Shown here: piece by piece, positions 1-8,717 of the stretch
Numbering within the stretch: position 1 is the stretch's first letter
Layout: each line of letters starts with the position of its first letter
Assembly (NCBI RefSeq): GCF_002288635.1
Contig: NZ_NRSW01000001.1
Span: forward strand, 505,190-569,189
DNA from: Mucilaginibacter sp. MD40
Lineage (GTDB): Bacteria; Bacteroidota; Bacteroidia; Sphingobacteriales; Sphingobacteriaceae
DNA: 64,000 bases
Reading direction: 5' to 3'
The notes under the pieces: generated by a model
The model's input: only the letters and a program-made list of their open reading frames with translations
The model's database searches: none
Told to the model about the DNA's origin: nothing
Program-made: the position numbers and the translations under genes

Positions 1-2865
1 ATTGATCTCATCCTGAGTTTGAAATACGCCCAGGTTTTGGTAACCATAAAAAGAGTTGTAAGCCTGGCCTACAGTTGTACGGGTTATACCACCCTCAATA
101 CCCTGAAAACCTGCCCCGTCCAGAAACTTCTGGCCGTTACCTAAATAAGTTACTTTATTTACGATATGTGAAACGTTACCGTTAATATCAAAATTAAAAT
201 CACCCACACGTTTGCGGTAGCCTAATTCCAACTCCACGCCGGTGTTTTGCATGTCGCCAATATTAGCGGCCGGGTTAGATATTGCCCCTACGTATAAAGG
301 AATTGGCGGATATTGCAGAATGCCGCTTGTTTTCTTTTTAAACCACTCAAAAGTAATATTGAGATCATTAAACAGCACGGCATCAAAACCTACGTTGGTT
401 TGCGATGTTTCTTCCCACCGCAGGTTAGGGTTTGATGGCGCGTTGGGGCTGTAACCGCTTATGTAGGTATCACCAGTACCAAAGCTATAATTACGGCCAC
501 CGCCAATGGTTGACAGGAATGCGTTATCGGCAATAGCATCGCTACCTACCACACCGTACCCACCGCGTAGTTTCAGGAAGCTTACCACATCGTTCTTAGG
601 CCAGAAATTTTCTTTTGTGGGTACCCATCCTAATGAGAACGACGGGAAAGTACCATATTTAAAGTTAGAACCAAACCTTGACGAACCATCGCGGCGGATG
701 ATGCCTTCTACGATATAGCGTTCATCATAATTATAGTTTACACGTGCAAATAATGAGCTGATGGTATGTATTTGACCTTCGCTGCCGTATCCTACACGGT
801 TTACCGCCGGGATACTGTAGTTAAGAGATGCGTCTTTAAAATTATCTACCGGCAGGTTATAATAGGTTACGCCATCAGTATACCGGTTATTGTCTGAGTA
901 AGCACCCTGGCCCAACAATATTGTTGCGCTATGCTTATTAAATGTACGGCTGTACGATGCTGTATTCTCCAGATTCCAGTTAAATAAGCGGTTACTTTCA
1001 CGGTTATAACTGTTTTGAGAAGTAATGGTAGAAGCGTTAAGATAGGCTACAGGGCTAAACGATTCGCTGCCATAAAATGCCAGTTTTGTGCCCACTGTAG
1101 AGCGTAACTTTAAACCATGTATAGGTTCAACTTCGCCGTAAACATTTCCTACTACGTTATGCGCCCAGCCATAATTGCCCAGGCGGGTTGATATATAAGC
1201 AAGCGGATTAACAATTTCCTGCCCAACAATGCTTGATATACCGTAAGGATAACCCAGCGCGTTGCGGCGTACCGGATTATTAGCATATACCGGGGCAGAT
1301 GCCGCCGCCTGATCGGTAACCACCGGCAGCGTGATCGGATCAAGGTTAAGCGCCGAACTGATTGGCCCACCAAACTCACTGTTGGTATTGCCCAAGCCAA
1401 TAGAACGGTTATAAGTGTAACCGATGTTTTCACCGAAGTTGATCCATTTAGCAGGTTTATAAGTTTGATTAACCCTGAAGTTAGCACGCTTATATTTGGA
1501 TATATCTGTAGCTACGATACCTTCCTGGTCCAGGTAACCAAAAGAAGTGTAATAGGTAGATTTATCATTACCACCGCTTACGCTTAATTCATAGTTCTGG
1601 CGTTTGGCACTGTTGTTAAATATAACAGATTGCCAGTCGGTACCTACGCCAAGTGATGCCGGGTCTGCGTATACAATGTTACCACCACCTGCCACACTGG
1701 CTTCATTGCGTAAAGTTGCATATTGCTGAGCGTTAAGCAGATCAACCCTGCGTGCAGGCTTAGATATGCCGTAATAGCCCGCGAAATTGATCTGGGGTTT
1801 GCCTTCACGGCCTTTTTTTGTGGTTACCAGTATAACACCTGCTGCCGCGCGGGTACCATAAATGGCTTGCGATGCAGCATCCTTTAACACTTCTATCGAC
1901 TCGATATCTGATTGGTTAAGATAACCAATACCACCGTTATCAACCACCACACCATCTACTACCCATAGCGGGTCGTTATTACCAAACGAGGTAATACCAC
2001 GCACCCGCACCGTGGCACCTTCGCCGGGCTGGCCATTGTTTGCCGCAATGGTTAAACCAGAAGTACGGCCCTGTAAAATTTGCTCAACACGTGTTACAGG
2101 CAGGTCCTCAAACTCTTTAGCGGTTACGCCAGATATAGCGCCGGTGGTTACGCTTTTCTTTTGCGTACCATAACCCACCACCACTACTTCATTAAGGCCT
2201 TTTATATCATCAAGCAACTTTATGGTAAAATTGCGCTGTTCGCCTACTGTAATTTCCTGCGTACGGAAACTTACAAATGCCACTACCAATACCGCGTTGT
2301 TATCACTTACATTGAGTTTAAAATTACCATTCACATCGGCCATTGTAGCATTGCCTGTACCTTTTTCAGTGATGGTTGCACCGGGTAGCGGTACGCCACG
2401 CTCATCAACAATTTTACCTGTTACCGGTACTGCAGCCACTGCAGTTTCAGTATTGCTTGTTTCTGCAGCTACAACACGCCCTTCGCGTATCGCTTTTATT
2501 TCTTCGGCCTTGCCCAATACTATGCGGCCCTTTAAAACCTCGTAATCAATGCCGTTACTTTTCAGCATTTCGTCAAGTACGGTTTTCAGGTCCCGGTTCT
2601 GGTAATCAATGGTTACCCGCTGCCCCAGGTTAACTGAGTTTTTGCTATAAATAAACTTGATGTCGCTGTTCTTTTGTAATTGTTTAAGCGCATCCTGTAA
2701 CGGAATATTCTTTACTGAAAGCGTAACGCTTTTTTCAAGTACACTTTGAGCTTTAATAGTACCTGCGCAAGCCATTGAGCTTAACAGTGCAGCCAACAAA
2801 ATTTGAGTAAATGTTACCTTCATGATTTTAGACCAGGGTATTGGCTTTCGTAATCGAAATTTCAT
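1..2865 (-). CDS. SusC/RagA-type TonB-dependent receptor with STN domain (partial, C-terminus beyond left edge)
   Basis: The first 955 codons read open from an ATG at 2865 to the window edge; the C-terminal barrel part is missing. After a signal sequence comes an STN domain (about residues 35-100, the part that contacts a FecR anti-sigma factor). Next come a carboxypeptidase-regulatory-like domain (VTGKIVDERGVPLPGATI), the TonB-box-like NEVVVVGYGTQKK, and a plug with VVDGVVVDNGGIGYLNQSD and SIEVLKDAASQAIYGTRAA. These are the hallmarks of outer-membrane nutrient receptors that signal through FecR. The sigma and FecR genes sit directly upstream on the same strand, so this receptor is probably both transporter and sensor for them. 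The substrate cannot be told because the SusD and enzyme genes would lie outside the window. Confidence 0.93.
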   Translation of the reverse strand, partial: MKFRLRKPIPWSKIMKVTFTQILLAALLSSMACAGTIKAQSVLEKSVTLSVKNIPLQDALKQLQKNSDIKFIYSKNSVNLGQRVTIDYQNRDLKTVLDEMLKSNGIDYEVLKGRIVLGKAEEIKAIREGRVVAAETSNTETAVAAVPVTGKIVDERGVPLPGATITEKGTGNATMADVNGNFKLNVSDNNAVLVVAFVSFRTQEITVGEQRNFTIKLLDDIKGLNEVVVVGYGTQKKSVTTGAISGVTAKEFEDLPVTRVEQILQGRTSGLTIAANNGQPGEGATVRVRGITSFGNNDPLWVVDGVVVDNGGIGYLNQSDIESIEVLKDAASQAIYGTRAAAGVILVTTKKGREGKPQINFAGYYGISKPARRVDLLNAQQYATLRNEASVAGGGNIVYADPASLGVGTDWQSVIFNNSAKRQNYELSVSGGNDKSTYYTSFGYLDQEGIVATDISKYKRANFRVNQTYKPAKWINFGENIGYTYNRSIGLGNTNSEFGGPISSALNLDPITLPVVTDQAAASAPVYANNPVRRNALGYPYGISSIVGQEIVNPLAYISTRLGNYGWAHNVVGNVYGEVEPIHGLKLRSTVGTKLAFYGSESFSPVAYLNASTITSQNSYNRESNRLFNWNLENTASYSRTFNKHSATILLGQGAYSDNNRYTDGVTYYNLPVDNFKDASLNYSIPAVNRVGYGSEGQIHTISSLFARVNYNYDERYIVEGIIRRDGSSRFGSNFKYGTFPSFSLGWVPTKENFWPKNDVVSFLKLRGGYGVVGSDAIADNAFLSTIGGGRNYSFGTGDTYISGYSPNAPSNPNLRWEETSQTNVGFDAVLFNDLNITFEWFKKKTSGILQYPPIPLYVGAISNPAANIGDMQNTGVELELGYRKRVGDFNFDINGNVSHIVNKVTYLGNGQKFLDGAGFQGIEGGITRTTVGQAYNSFYGYQNLGVFQTQDEIN

Positions 2866-3077
2866 ATATTTGTTAAGTTTCTTTGTTAAAAATGAGACAA
2901 TTAGCGCCCATTACACCATTTTTTGGTATAGCAAATTGGGCGTTTGAAGCTTAGAAGTGGTCGCAACACTTTTAAGCTTTTTTCATATACAGGGATTTTT
3001 ATCCGCAGAAATGAGGATAAGTTAAGTAGTGGTCTTATATAGCATAGGCTGTGGGTTTGGTTAATAATTGGTTTTAC
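2866..3077. other. Intergenic region between fecR and the STN-SusC receptor
   Basis: This 212-bp A/T-rich gap holds no convincing reading frame. I found no exact TAnnTTTG box and no terminator hairpin on the minus strand, so the receptor could be transcribed by read-through from the sigma/fecR genes or from a promoter read by the ECF factor itself, whose consensus I cannot derive from one site. Confidence 0.4.
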
Positions 3078-4106
3078 TTATTCAAGTTCGATCGTGTTAT
3101 CTTTTATCTCATAATTAACGTTGATCGATTTTTTTAATGCTGCCAACACATCCGGAAGGTTAAAGCCTTCAAAGTCGGCGGTAAGCATATAATGGTTTAT
3201 CTTTTCGTTGTTTACTTTAATTTTAATGCCATAGGTGGCACTTAATACCGGTATAATTTCCCGTAAAGGTTTATTATCAAAAGCAAGACTGGCCTGGCTC
3301 CATAATTTAAGTGCAGGCTCTTTAATAAGTCGTTCGGCTTTTAATATATGCTGGTTAATATAGCAAACTGCCTTGTCGCGCGGGTAAAGCAATACCTCAT
3401 GTTTCTCTAATGCGGTACTAAATTTGTTATCGGCCCCATTTTGCTTAATGCTTACAGAAACCTTGCCGGTTACTACCGAAACATCAGCCGTTGCGCTGCG
3501 ATAGCGATCCCTGATCAGGAAACTTGTGCCCCAAACTTTAGTAATTATACTACGCCCATTAATAATAAATGGCCGTGATGGATTTTTGGTAACTTCAAAA
3601 AACCCTTCGCCATACATAGAAATAATACGTGCATTGGCTGCAAATTTTTTAGGATAACGAATGTTACTACCAGGCTGCAGCCACACGATACTACTATCGG
3701 GTAATAGTGCTTTATATACAGTGTTGGAATTGTTAGTTATATCTACCTGTTCATTCACAGCCTGCACTGCCGGCAAGGTAGTCTTAAATGAAACTTTAGC
3801 TGTATTAAGCAAATAAAAGCCCCCAATAAATACTGCTGCTACGGCTGCGGCTGACATGATTTTTACCAGCTTTATTACCTTAACTTTTCGAGATGTACCT
3901 GTGTGTTCCTCTAAACCGATATTATTAGTGATCTGTTGATACATTCTACTTTCCAACTGATCTATTTCGGCCCTGCTCATTTCAGACAACTGATCATCAT
4001 CGGCACGAAAGGAATGATACCATGCTTTTACGCGTGCCAGTTCTTCATCAGAACATTGGCCATTAAGGTAGCGTTCCAAGAGATCATTGGGTATAGTTTT
4101 TTTCAT
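3078..4106 (-). CDS. FecR-family anti-sigma factor
   Basis: This 342-residue protein has the FecR layout: a cytoplasmic N-terminal part (1-78) that would hold the sigma factor, one membrane segment (about 80-100, rich in Ala, Val and Phe), a periplasmic FecR domain with the DSSIVWLQPGSNIRYPKKF region, and a C-terminal DUF4974-like domain (SATYGIKIKVNNEKI, then LTADFEGFNLPDVLAAL). In this family the protein passes a signal from the STN domain of an outer-membrane receptor to an ECF sigma factor. The matching sigma gene lies 77 bp upstream and the STN receptor 212 bp downstream, so the three form one cell-surface signalling set. Confidence 0.95.
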   Translation of the reverse strand: MKKTIPNDLLERYLNGQCSDEELARVKAWYHSFRADDDQLSEMSRAEIDQLESRMYQQITNNIGLEEHTGTSRKVKVIKLVKIMSAAAVAAVFIGGFYLLNTAKVSFKTTLPAVQAVNEQVDITNNSNTVYKALLPDSSIVWLQPGSNIRYPKKFAANARIISMYGEGFFEVTKNPSRPFIINGRSIITKVWGTSFLIRDRYRSATADVSVVTGKVSVSIKQNGADNKFSTALEKHEVLLYPRDKAVCYINQHILKAERLIKEPALKLWSQASLAFDNKPLREIIPVLSATYGIKIKVNNEKINHYMLTADFEGFNLPDVLAALKKSINVNYEIKDNTIELE

Positions 4107-4150
4107 GAAACAGAAAAAATTATCGGTTTATACTAAAGATGTCGAATTAC

Positions 4151-4165
4151 AGGGGCGCATCCCCT
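4151..4165. other. Small hairpin between sigma and fecR
   Basis: A short inverted repeat (AGGGG, five-base loop, CCCCT) sits in the 77-bp gap between the sigma stop codon and the fecR start. It has no T-run on either side, so it is not a standard terminator. It could modulate the sigma to anti-sigma ratio, or may be chance. Confidence 0.25.
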
Positions 4166-4183
4166 ACGCATAGGAAAATATTC

Positions 4184-4759
4184 TTAAAAAAATATTAATA
4201 GGAGGCTGAGGTAGTGATTAAGGCTTAACCGCAATCTTTTAAGCGCTTTGGTGAGTTGGTTCTCTACTGTTTTTTCTGATATGCCTAACTCCATGGCAAT
4301 TTCCCTGTTAGACTTATGATGCATCCTGCTTAGCTCATATACCGACCGGCATCTTTCCGGGAGTTGTTCTATTATCTGATTGATATGTAACTGCAGGTCT
4401 TTTGCCATTAAGGCTTGCTCCATACTATGGTCGGCTTCGGTTTGTAAAACCTGCATAGCTTCTCTGAAACGCAAGTGGAGCGAATTACGGCGATAGCGAT
4501 CTATTACACGATAACCAACACTGGTATAGAGGTACCCCTCCAGCCCATGGGTAAGGCTAATGGCGTTACGCCTGTTCCAAAGTGCGGTAAAAATATCCTG
4601 CACCACCTCTTCGGCGCTTTCACTGTCTTTAAGACGTTTATAAGCTTCTTTATAAAGAATTTTCCAGTACCGATCATAGATTTCACGGAAGGCCCCCAGT
4701 GAATCCTGACGCAGTAATTCCAATAGCTCTTTTTCCTCTAAACTCTTATAACCGGCCAT
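4184..4759 (-). CDS. ECF-type RNA polymerase sigma factor (FecI-like, Bacteroidota expansion family)
   Basis: A 191-residue protein with the two helical parts of ECF sigma factors: region 2 (about 20-90, including AYKRLKDSESAEEVVQDIF) that binds -10 DNA and core polymerase, and region 4 (about 125-180) ending in the helix-turn-helix IAMELGISEKTVENQLTKAL. Region 3 is absent, as expected. A fecR anti-sigma gene follows it. The start follows a possible housekeeping promoter at 4849-4880, so basal expression may come from the primary sigma factor. The hydrophobic tail LSLLLIFF is a little unusual. Confidence 0.95.
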   Translation of the reverse strand: MAGYKSLEEKELLELLRQDSLGAFREIYDRYWKILYKEAYKRLKDSESAEEVVQDIFTALWNRRNAISLTHGLEGYLYTSVGYRVIDRYRRNSLHLRFREAMQVLQTEADHSMEQALMAKDLQLHINQIIEQLPERCRSVYELSRMHHKSNREIAMELGISEKTVENQLTKALKRLRLSLNHYLSLLLIFF

Positions 4760-4848
4760 GTATAATTGGACAGGTTAACGCAGCGTGATGATAAAGTTAA
4801 CCTTGTACAAAACTGATAAAAAATTATTCAAATAGCAAAATGCGGATC

Positions 4849-4880
4849 CAAACTTAATTCATGGTTGTCTATGGCGGAAA
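4849..4880 (-). promoter_or_regulatory. Candidate Bacteroidota promoter for the ECF sigma gene
   Basis: On the minus strand TAAGTTTG (4856-4849) fits the -7 consensus TAnnTTTG exactly, and TTTC (4880-4877) lies 20 bp upstream as a three-of-four match to the -33 TTTG box. The predicted leader would be about 80 nt. Confidence 0.45.
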
Positions 4881-5066
4881 AAGAAATGACTTACGTGGTT
4901 TTAATTACCTGCATATTTTAAAGGAAACTATCGGTAACTAAAGCGAACGTAGCAACCATAAAACCAACATTATTTATAGCTAATATAAAATGACGGCTCT
5001 TATGCCGTTCAAATCGCGATTGCTTATCAGATAAAAAGCAGTACCAACTGCTCAAAGGTATTTCAT

Positions 5067-5098
5067 TAAAAAACCGCAGGCTCTCGACACCTGCGGTT
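5067..5098 (-). terminator. Intrinsic terminator of the mannan utilisation operon
   Basis: A perfect 9-bp stem (AACCGCAGG with CCTGCGGTT, 5072-5080 and 5090-5098) with a nine-base loop is followed, on the minus strand, by a run of T (complement of the A run at 5068-5073). It lies about 30 bp past the stop codon of the last GH76 gene and would end the eight-gene transcript. Confidence 0.85.
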
Positions 5099-5128
5099 CA
5101 TACTCAACTTTTATAATTCACAATATTA

Positions 5129-6313
5129 TTACTTGATAGTTTTTAACAGGTACAATCTTGCGTAAAGCTCGGCTATACAGGCCTCATCCAGTAACCACTT
5201 TGGTTTTGCAAGTTGTTTACCATCGGGTAGCCAGCTTTTGGTGATCAGGCCATATTTATCTCTGGAGTTTTGCCACGCGTAATTGAGGTCGTGCTCAATG
5301 GCGGCTATGTACTGGTAGTTATGATCTATTTTATACAGCGCTTCATACCCCCTGAACAACACCGTCACAAACCAGGGCACATCAATATGTAACTTTAATT
5401 CTTTGCTATGGGGCAGGTTGCTGTAATAGCTGAAACTGCTTACTGCCAGCTGTTTAGCCTGGGTAAGATATTTAGCCTCGCCGGTAAATCTGTAAAGCAA
5501 TACGGCTGCTTCCATTAGAGAACCTGTATTATAGGTCCAGAATGTCCGGTTTTGTTTGCCATCCAATTTCACATCATTACTAATAATGCCGGTGGTGCTA
5601 TCGCGTAGCGTACTGTACATCCAGTTGTAGAAACGTTTGCCCTGCTCAAGATAATAATATTCTTTACTACCCTCGTAGATCTTGAGAGCGGTTAACGTGG
5701 CCATGCCGTTGCTGCAAGCCGGTTTCTGATCATTGTGGCCCTCCAGCCAGGTTACACCACCACCTGCATCATTATTCCAGCCGCTTAGTATAAATTTAAA
5801 AACCTCTTTAGCACGCTTTAAGTAAAGTGGGTTATGGGTATTGAAATAAGATTCCATATAATCTATCCCCACTAAACCATTATCATCATAATACCTGTCA
5901 GCTTTTTCAAACCTAACCGGATAGGCCTGGTAGCCCGGCGGCTGGCGTAAAGTATCCCGGTATTGCTCTATGCCCGTTACCAAACTATCCTGATAAGGCT
6001 TGTACTTGGCCTTAAGCCCGCGCACCCGCATAAGTATATTGGTTGACGTAAAAACACCTGAAAAAGGCCATAGAAAACTCACCTCTTTTTCCTTCACTGA
6101 TTCGCCCTGGAAGTAATTGAGCGAATCACTTCTTCCGGATGGATAGTTCTCTAAGAAAAGGCCATTGTATTTAGCCACACGGTAATGTGACCAAACCAAT
6201 CGATACATGCTTTCAGCACGCTTTTTATATTCGGCAGCGTTTGGCTGCGCGAATATTACCAATGGCAAAATTGCTGCAGCCAGACTAAGATAGATGCGTT
6301 TATTCATCATCAT
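5129..6313 (-). CDS. GH76 family glycosidase (alpha-1,6-mannanase-like), secreted
   Basis: The 394-residue protein begins with a signal peptide ending near IFAQ-P, so it is likely periplasmic. It matches glycoside hydrolase family 76, which cuts alpha-1,6-mannan backbones: the motif YYDDNGLVGIDYMESY carries the paired aspartates (143-144) known as the catalytic pair of the family, followed by the conserved GGGVTWLEG and the SNGMATLTALKIYE helix. It is the last gene of the mannan operon, 4 bp from the GH92 gene, and its stop is followed by a terminator. A second GH76 lies three genes up the map, as a lipoprotein; the two probably split surface and periplasmic work. The exact linkage cut is inferred from family only. 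Confidence 0.9.
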   Translation of the reverse strand: MMMNKRIYLSLAAAILPLVIFAQPNAAEYKKRAESMYRLVWSHYRVAKYNGLFLENYPSGRSDSLNYFQGESVKEKEVSFLWPFSGVFTSTNILMRVRGLKAKYKPYQDSLVTGIEQYRDTLRQPPGYQAYPVRFEKADRYYDDNGLVGIDYMESYFNTHNPLYLKRAKEVFKFILSGWNNDAGGGVTWLEGHNDQKPACSNGMATLTALKIYEGSKEYYYLEQGKRFYNWMYSTLRDSTTGIISNDVKLDGKQNRTFWTYNTGSLMEAAVLLYRFTGEAKYLTQAKQLAVSSFSYYSNLPHSKELKLHIDVPWFVTVLFRGYEALYKIDHNYQYIAAIEHDLNYAWQNSRDKYGLITKSWLPDGKQLAKPKWLLDEACIAELYARLYLLKTIK

Positions 6314-6317
6314 ATGT

Positions 6318-8684
6318 TTATTGGGCTGATGGCGGTGGCACCTTGGTTCCCCAGGAAATGTTTGGCCGACTGCCCATTACAAATTTCAGTTCGCCGCCAT
6401 TCATCAGTTCATCGCGATATAGCCAGCAGTTATCCAATGCCTTGCCATTAAACGTTGCCGATTTGATATATACGTTCTGTTTTGAGTTGTTCCGGGTTTC
6501 TATGGTGAGCTTTTTACCGTTACCCAGCGTTATCATCGCTTTTGTGAACAAGGGGCTACCAAGTTCAATTATCGGCCTCAAGTCGGTAAAACCTTTAACA
6601 TCAAACAAGCCAAGAGCGTTGATCACATACCATGAGCCTAACTGCCCCTGGTCTTCATCCTGCCCGTAACCGTAGCCGTGAATAGGCTCGGTACCGTAGA
6701 ACTCCTGCCCTATTGCCCTTGTCCATTTTTGAGTAAGCCAGGGTTTACCCGAGAAATTGAATAACCAGCTGATATGCAGGTTTGGCTGGTTACCATGGTT
6801 GTAAATAGAATTAATGCCTGCAAAAGCATCAATGGTTTTACCACCGCCAAAGCCGAGCTTTTCTGATACGGTAAATATGCTATCCAAACGCTTATTAAAA
6901 TTATCCTTACCAATAGCATTAATTAAACCTGCTGGATTTTGCGGCACATAGAAAGTGTATTGCACCGCGTTGCCTTCCTGGAAACCGCGCCATGGCTGGT
7001 ATGGGTCAAACTTTTCAATAAAGCTGCCGTTGGCGCGTTTAGGCTGCATCAGTTTATTTTGCGGATTAAAAATATACCGCCAACCGTTAGATAGTTTGAT
7101 GAACTTGTTATAATCGGCTGTTTTGCCCAGTGCTTTGGCGATTTGCGCGGCGGCGAAAGCGCTGTAACTATACTCCAGAGTATGAGAACCGGCGAAATTT
7201 GAACCGGTAGAATCGGTCACAAAATCGCGACCGGTCTGGTCAAAATAAGGTACATACCCGTGCTCCAAAAAAGCTTTGATATCTAATTTCCCTGAACCAA
7301 CAGCACGGTTCTTATAGTTCAGTTCATTTGCCTTGACCGCTTCATAAGCCAGGTTAACATCGTAATTACGGATGCCTGTATTGTAAGCACCCGCTACTGC
7401 AAGCCCTACAAAGTTGGTTCCCACGCCTGATACATATTCGCTGTTTGCAATACCATCGCCAAACCAGCCCTTGTCTTTATACAATTGAAGCTCCGTATTC
7501 ACGAAACTGCCATACCACTCGGGGTATGATAGCGCCCACAATTGCGTTATGTTCCAGAACCCACCCCAAATGGCATCAGAATTAATAAATTCGGCTTTAA
7601 GCGCGTTATTTCCCTGTGCCGGTAGCTGGCCGGTTTGCCCGCCATGCTTAGGGTAATCGCCGTTAACATCACTGGCTATACCGCGACCCAACAGCGCATG
7701 GAAAAGTCCTGTATAAAATTTGGTCTTGTTCGGTATGTCGTTATCTTCAACAGCTATTTTGCCAAGTTGCTCCTGCCAGATTTTCTGTGCCTGTTGCTTT
7801 GCATTATCAAAACTCAGGTCTTTTGCCTCGGCTAAAAAATTAGCTTTAGCGTTAATGGTTGATGTGTATGAAAGCCCCGTCTTTACCTCAATGGTTTCGT
7901 TATCCGTTGTATGATAGTTCAGTACTAATCCAGCGCCTTTACCTTCAGCAGTATTCCTTCCATCAGATACCTGGTCTGCTGTAAAAGCGGTTACGCTTTC
8001 AGGTTTTTTGCTCAGCTCTCCATAGAAATACATGTTCACCTTTCCTTGCGGGTCATATATTTTAACGTACTTGGGATAAGTGCTTACAAAACCTTCAAAG
8101 TGGGTATCATCAAGCATCTTAATACCGGCATCAGTAACTATATCGCTTTCTCCCTGCTTGTTACCAATATCCAAAATAATGTGGGATCGGTCATTCTTTG
8201 GGAACGTGTAGCGCTGGAAACCTACGCGTTTGGTCGCGGTTAGTTCCGCGGTTATATGGTAATCGTCCAGCAGCACTTTGTAATAGCCCGGTTCAGCAAC
8301 CTGATTCTTTCTGTCGAAACCTGAACGGTAACCTGGTGTTTTTCTTTCCAGATCGCCGGGCTTTGTAACAATTGCTCCCGTAGTAGGCATATAATTTACC
8401 CCACCCACCTGCCATTCGTGGAAATGTACAAAGCCTTCAATAGAGTTCTGGCGGGTATCGTATCCAACTGCTTCCCAACCGGAAGGGTTACCATAGCTTC
8501 CGTTTGTTGACGGAGCAAGCTTAGCCATACCATAAGGCACCCCAGCCGGTGTATAAAAAAACCAGCGACTATGTGCTGTACCGATGTTAGGGTCAACGTA
8601 TCTTAAAACGCTTTCGCGTTTGGTACTGCAACCCGCCAGCGCGAACGCCAAAAATGCAGCAACAGAAATATACTTTATATTCAT
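6318..8684 (-). CDS. GH92 family exo-alpha-mannosidase, lipoprotein
   Basis: A 788-residue protein with a lipoprotein signal (LAFALAGC, Cys19) and the GH92 fold, a calcium-dependent inverting family that removes terminal alpha-mannose. Seen motifs: YVDPNIGT near residue 30, QEGNAVQYTFYVPQ with Glu570 (position of the family's general acid), and GQDEDQGQLGSWYVINALG with Asp676 and Asp678 (general base pair). Two places depart from the usual family text: GNQPNLH, where GNEP or GHEP is expected (Gln633), and HFHEWQVGG in place of the usual H-x-H-x-SGTG region. The catalytic residues look complete, so it should be active, but linkage preference may differ from alpha-1,2. It is followed 4 bp later by GH76 and belongs to the mannan operon. 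Confidence 0.93.
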   Translation of the reverse strand: MNIKYISVAAFLAFALAGCSTKRESVLRYVDPNIGTAHSRWFFYTPAGVPYGMAKLAPSTNGSYGNPSGWEAVGYDTRQNSIEGFVHFHEWQVGGVNYMPTTGAIVTKPGDLERKTPGYRSGFDRKNQVAEPGYYKVLLDDYHITAELTATKRVGFQRYTFPKNDRSHIILDIGNKQGESDIVTDAGIKMLDDTHFEGFVSTYPKYVKIYDPQGKVNMYFYGELSKKPESVTAFTADQVSDGRNTAEGKGAGLVLNYHTTDNETIEVKTGLSYTSTINAKANFLAEAKDLSFDNAKQQAQKIWQEQLGKIAVEDNDIPNKTKFYTGLFHALLGRGIASDVNGDYPKHGGQTGQLPAQGNNALKAEFINSDAIWGGFWNITQLWALSYPEWYGSFVNTELQLYKDKGWFGDGIANSEYVSGVGTNFVGLAVAGAYNTGIRNYDVNLAYEAVKANELNYKNRAVGSGKLDIKAFLEHGYVPYFDQTGRDFVTDSTGSNFAGSHTLEYSYSAFAAAQIAKALGKTADYNKFIKLSNGWRYIFNPQNKLMQPKRANGSFIEKFDPYQPWRGFQEGNAVQYTFYVPQNPAGLINAIGKDNFNKRLDSIFTVSEKLGFGGGKTIDAFAGINSIYNHGNQPNLHISWLFNFSGKPWLTQKWTRAIGQEFYGTEPIHGYGYGQDEDQGQLGSWYVINALGLFDVKGFTDLRPIIELGSPLFTKAMITLGNGKKLTIETRNNSKQNVYIKSATFNGKALDNCWLYRDELMNGGELKFVMGSRPNISWGTKVPPPSAQ

Positions 8685-8717
8685 GTAAATTATATCAACA
8701 GAACGGCAGGGCCGCTT

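Larger units (their letters stand above)
4760..5128. other. Intergenic region between the sigma gene and the mannan operon end
   Basis: This 369-bp region holds the sigma promoter candidate on one side and the terminator of the long mannan operon on the other. I see no further gene or repeat in the middle part. Confidence 0.6.

Noticed and set aside
6780..6794. Gln in GNQP of GH92 taken as the acid-to-Gln change known from enzymes that remove mannose-1-phosphate caps
   Set aside because: The general acid position is the Glu of EGNAVQY (Glu570), which is kept; its spacing to the DxD base pair fits studied GH92 enzymes. The Gln lies in a substrate-binding motif instead.
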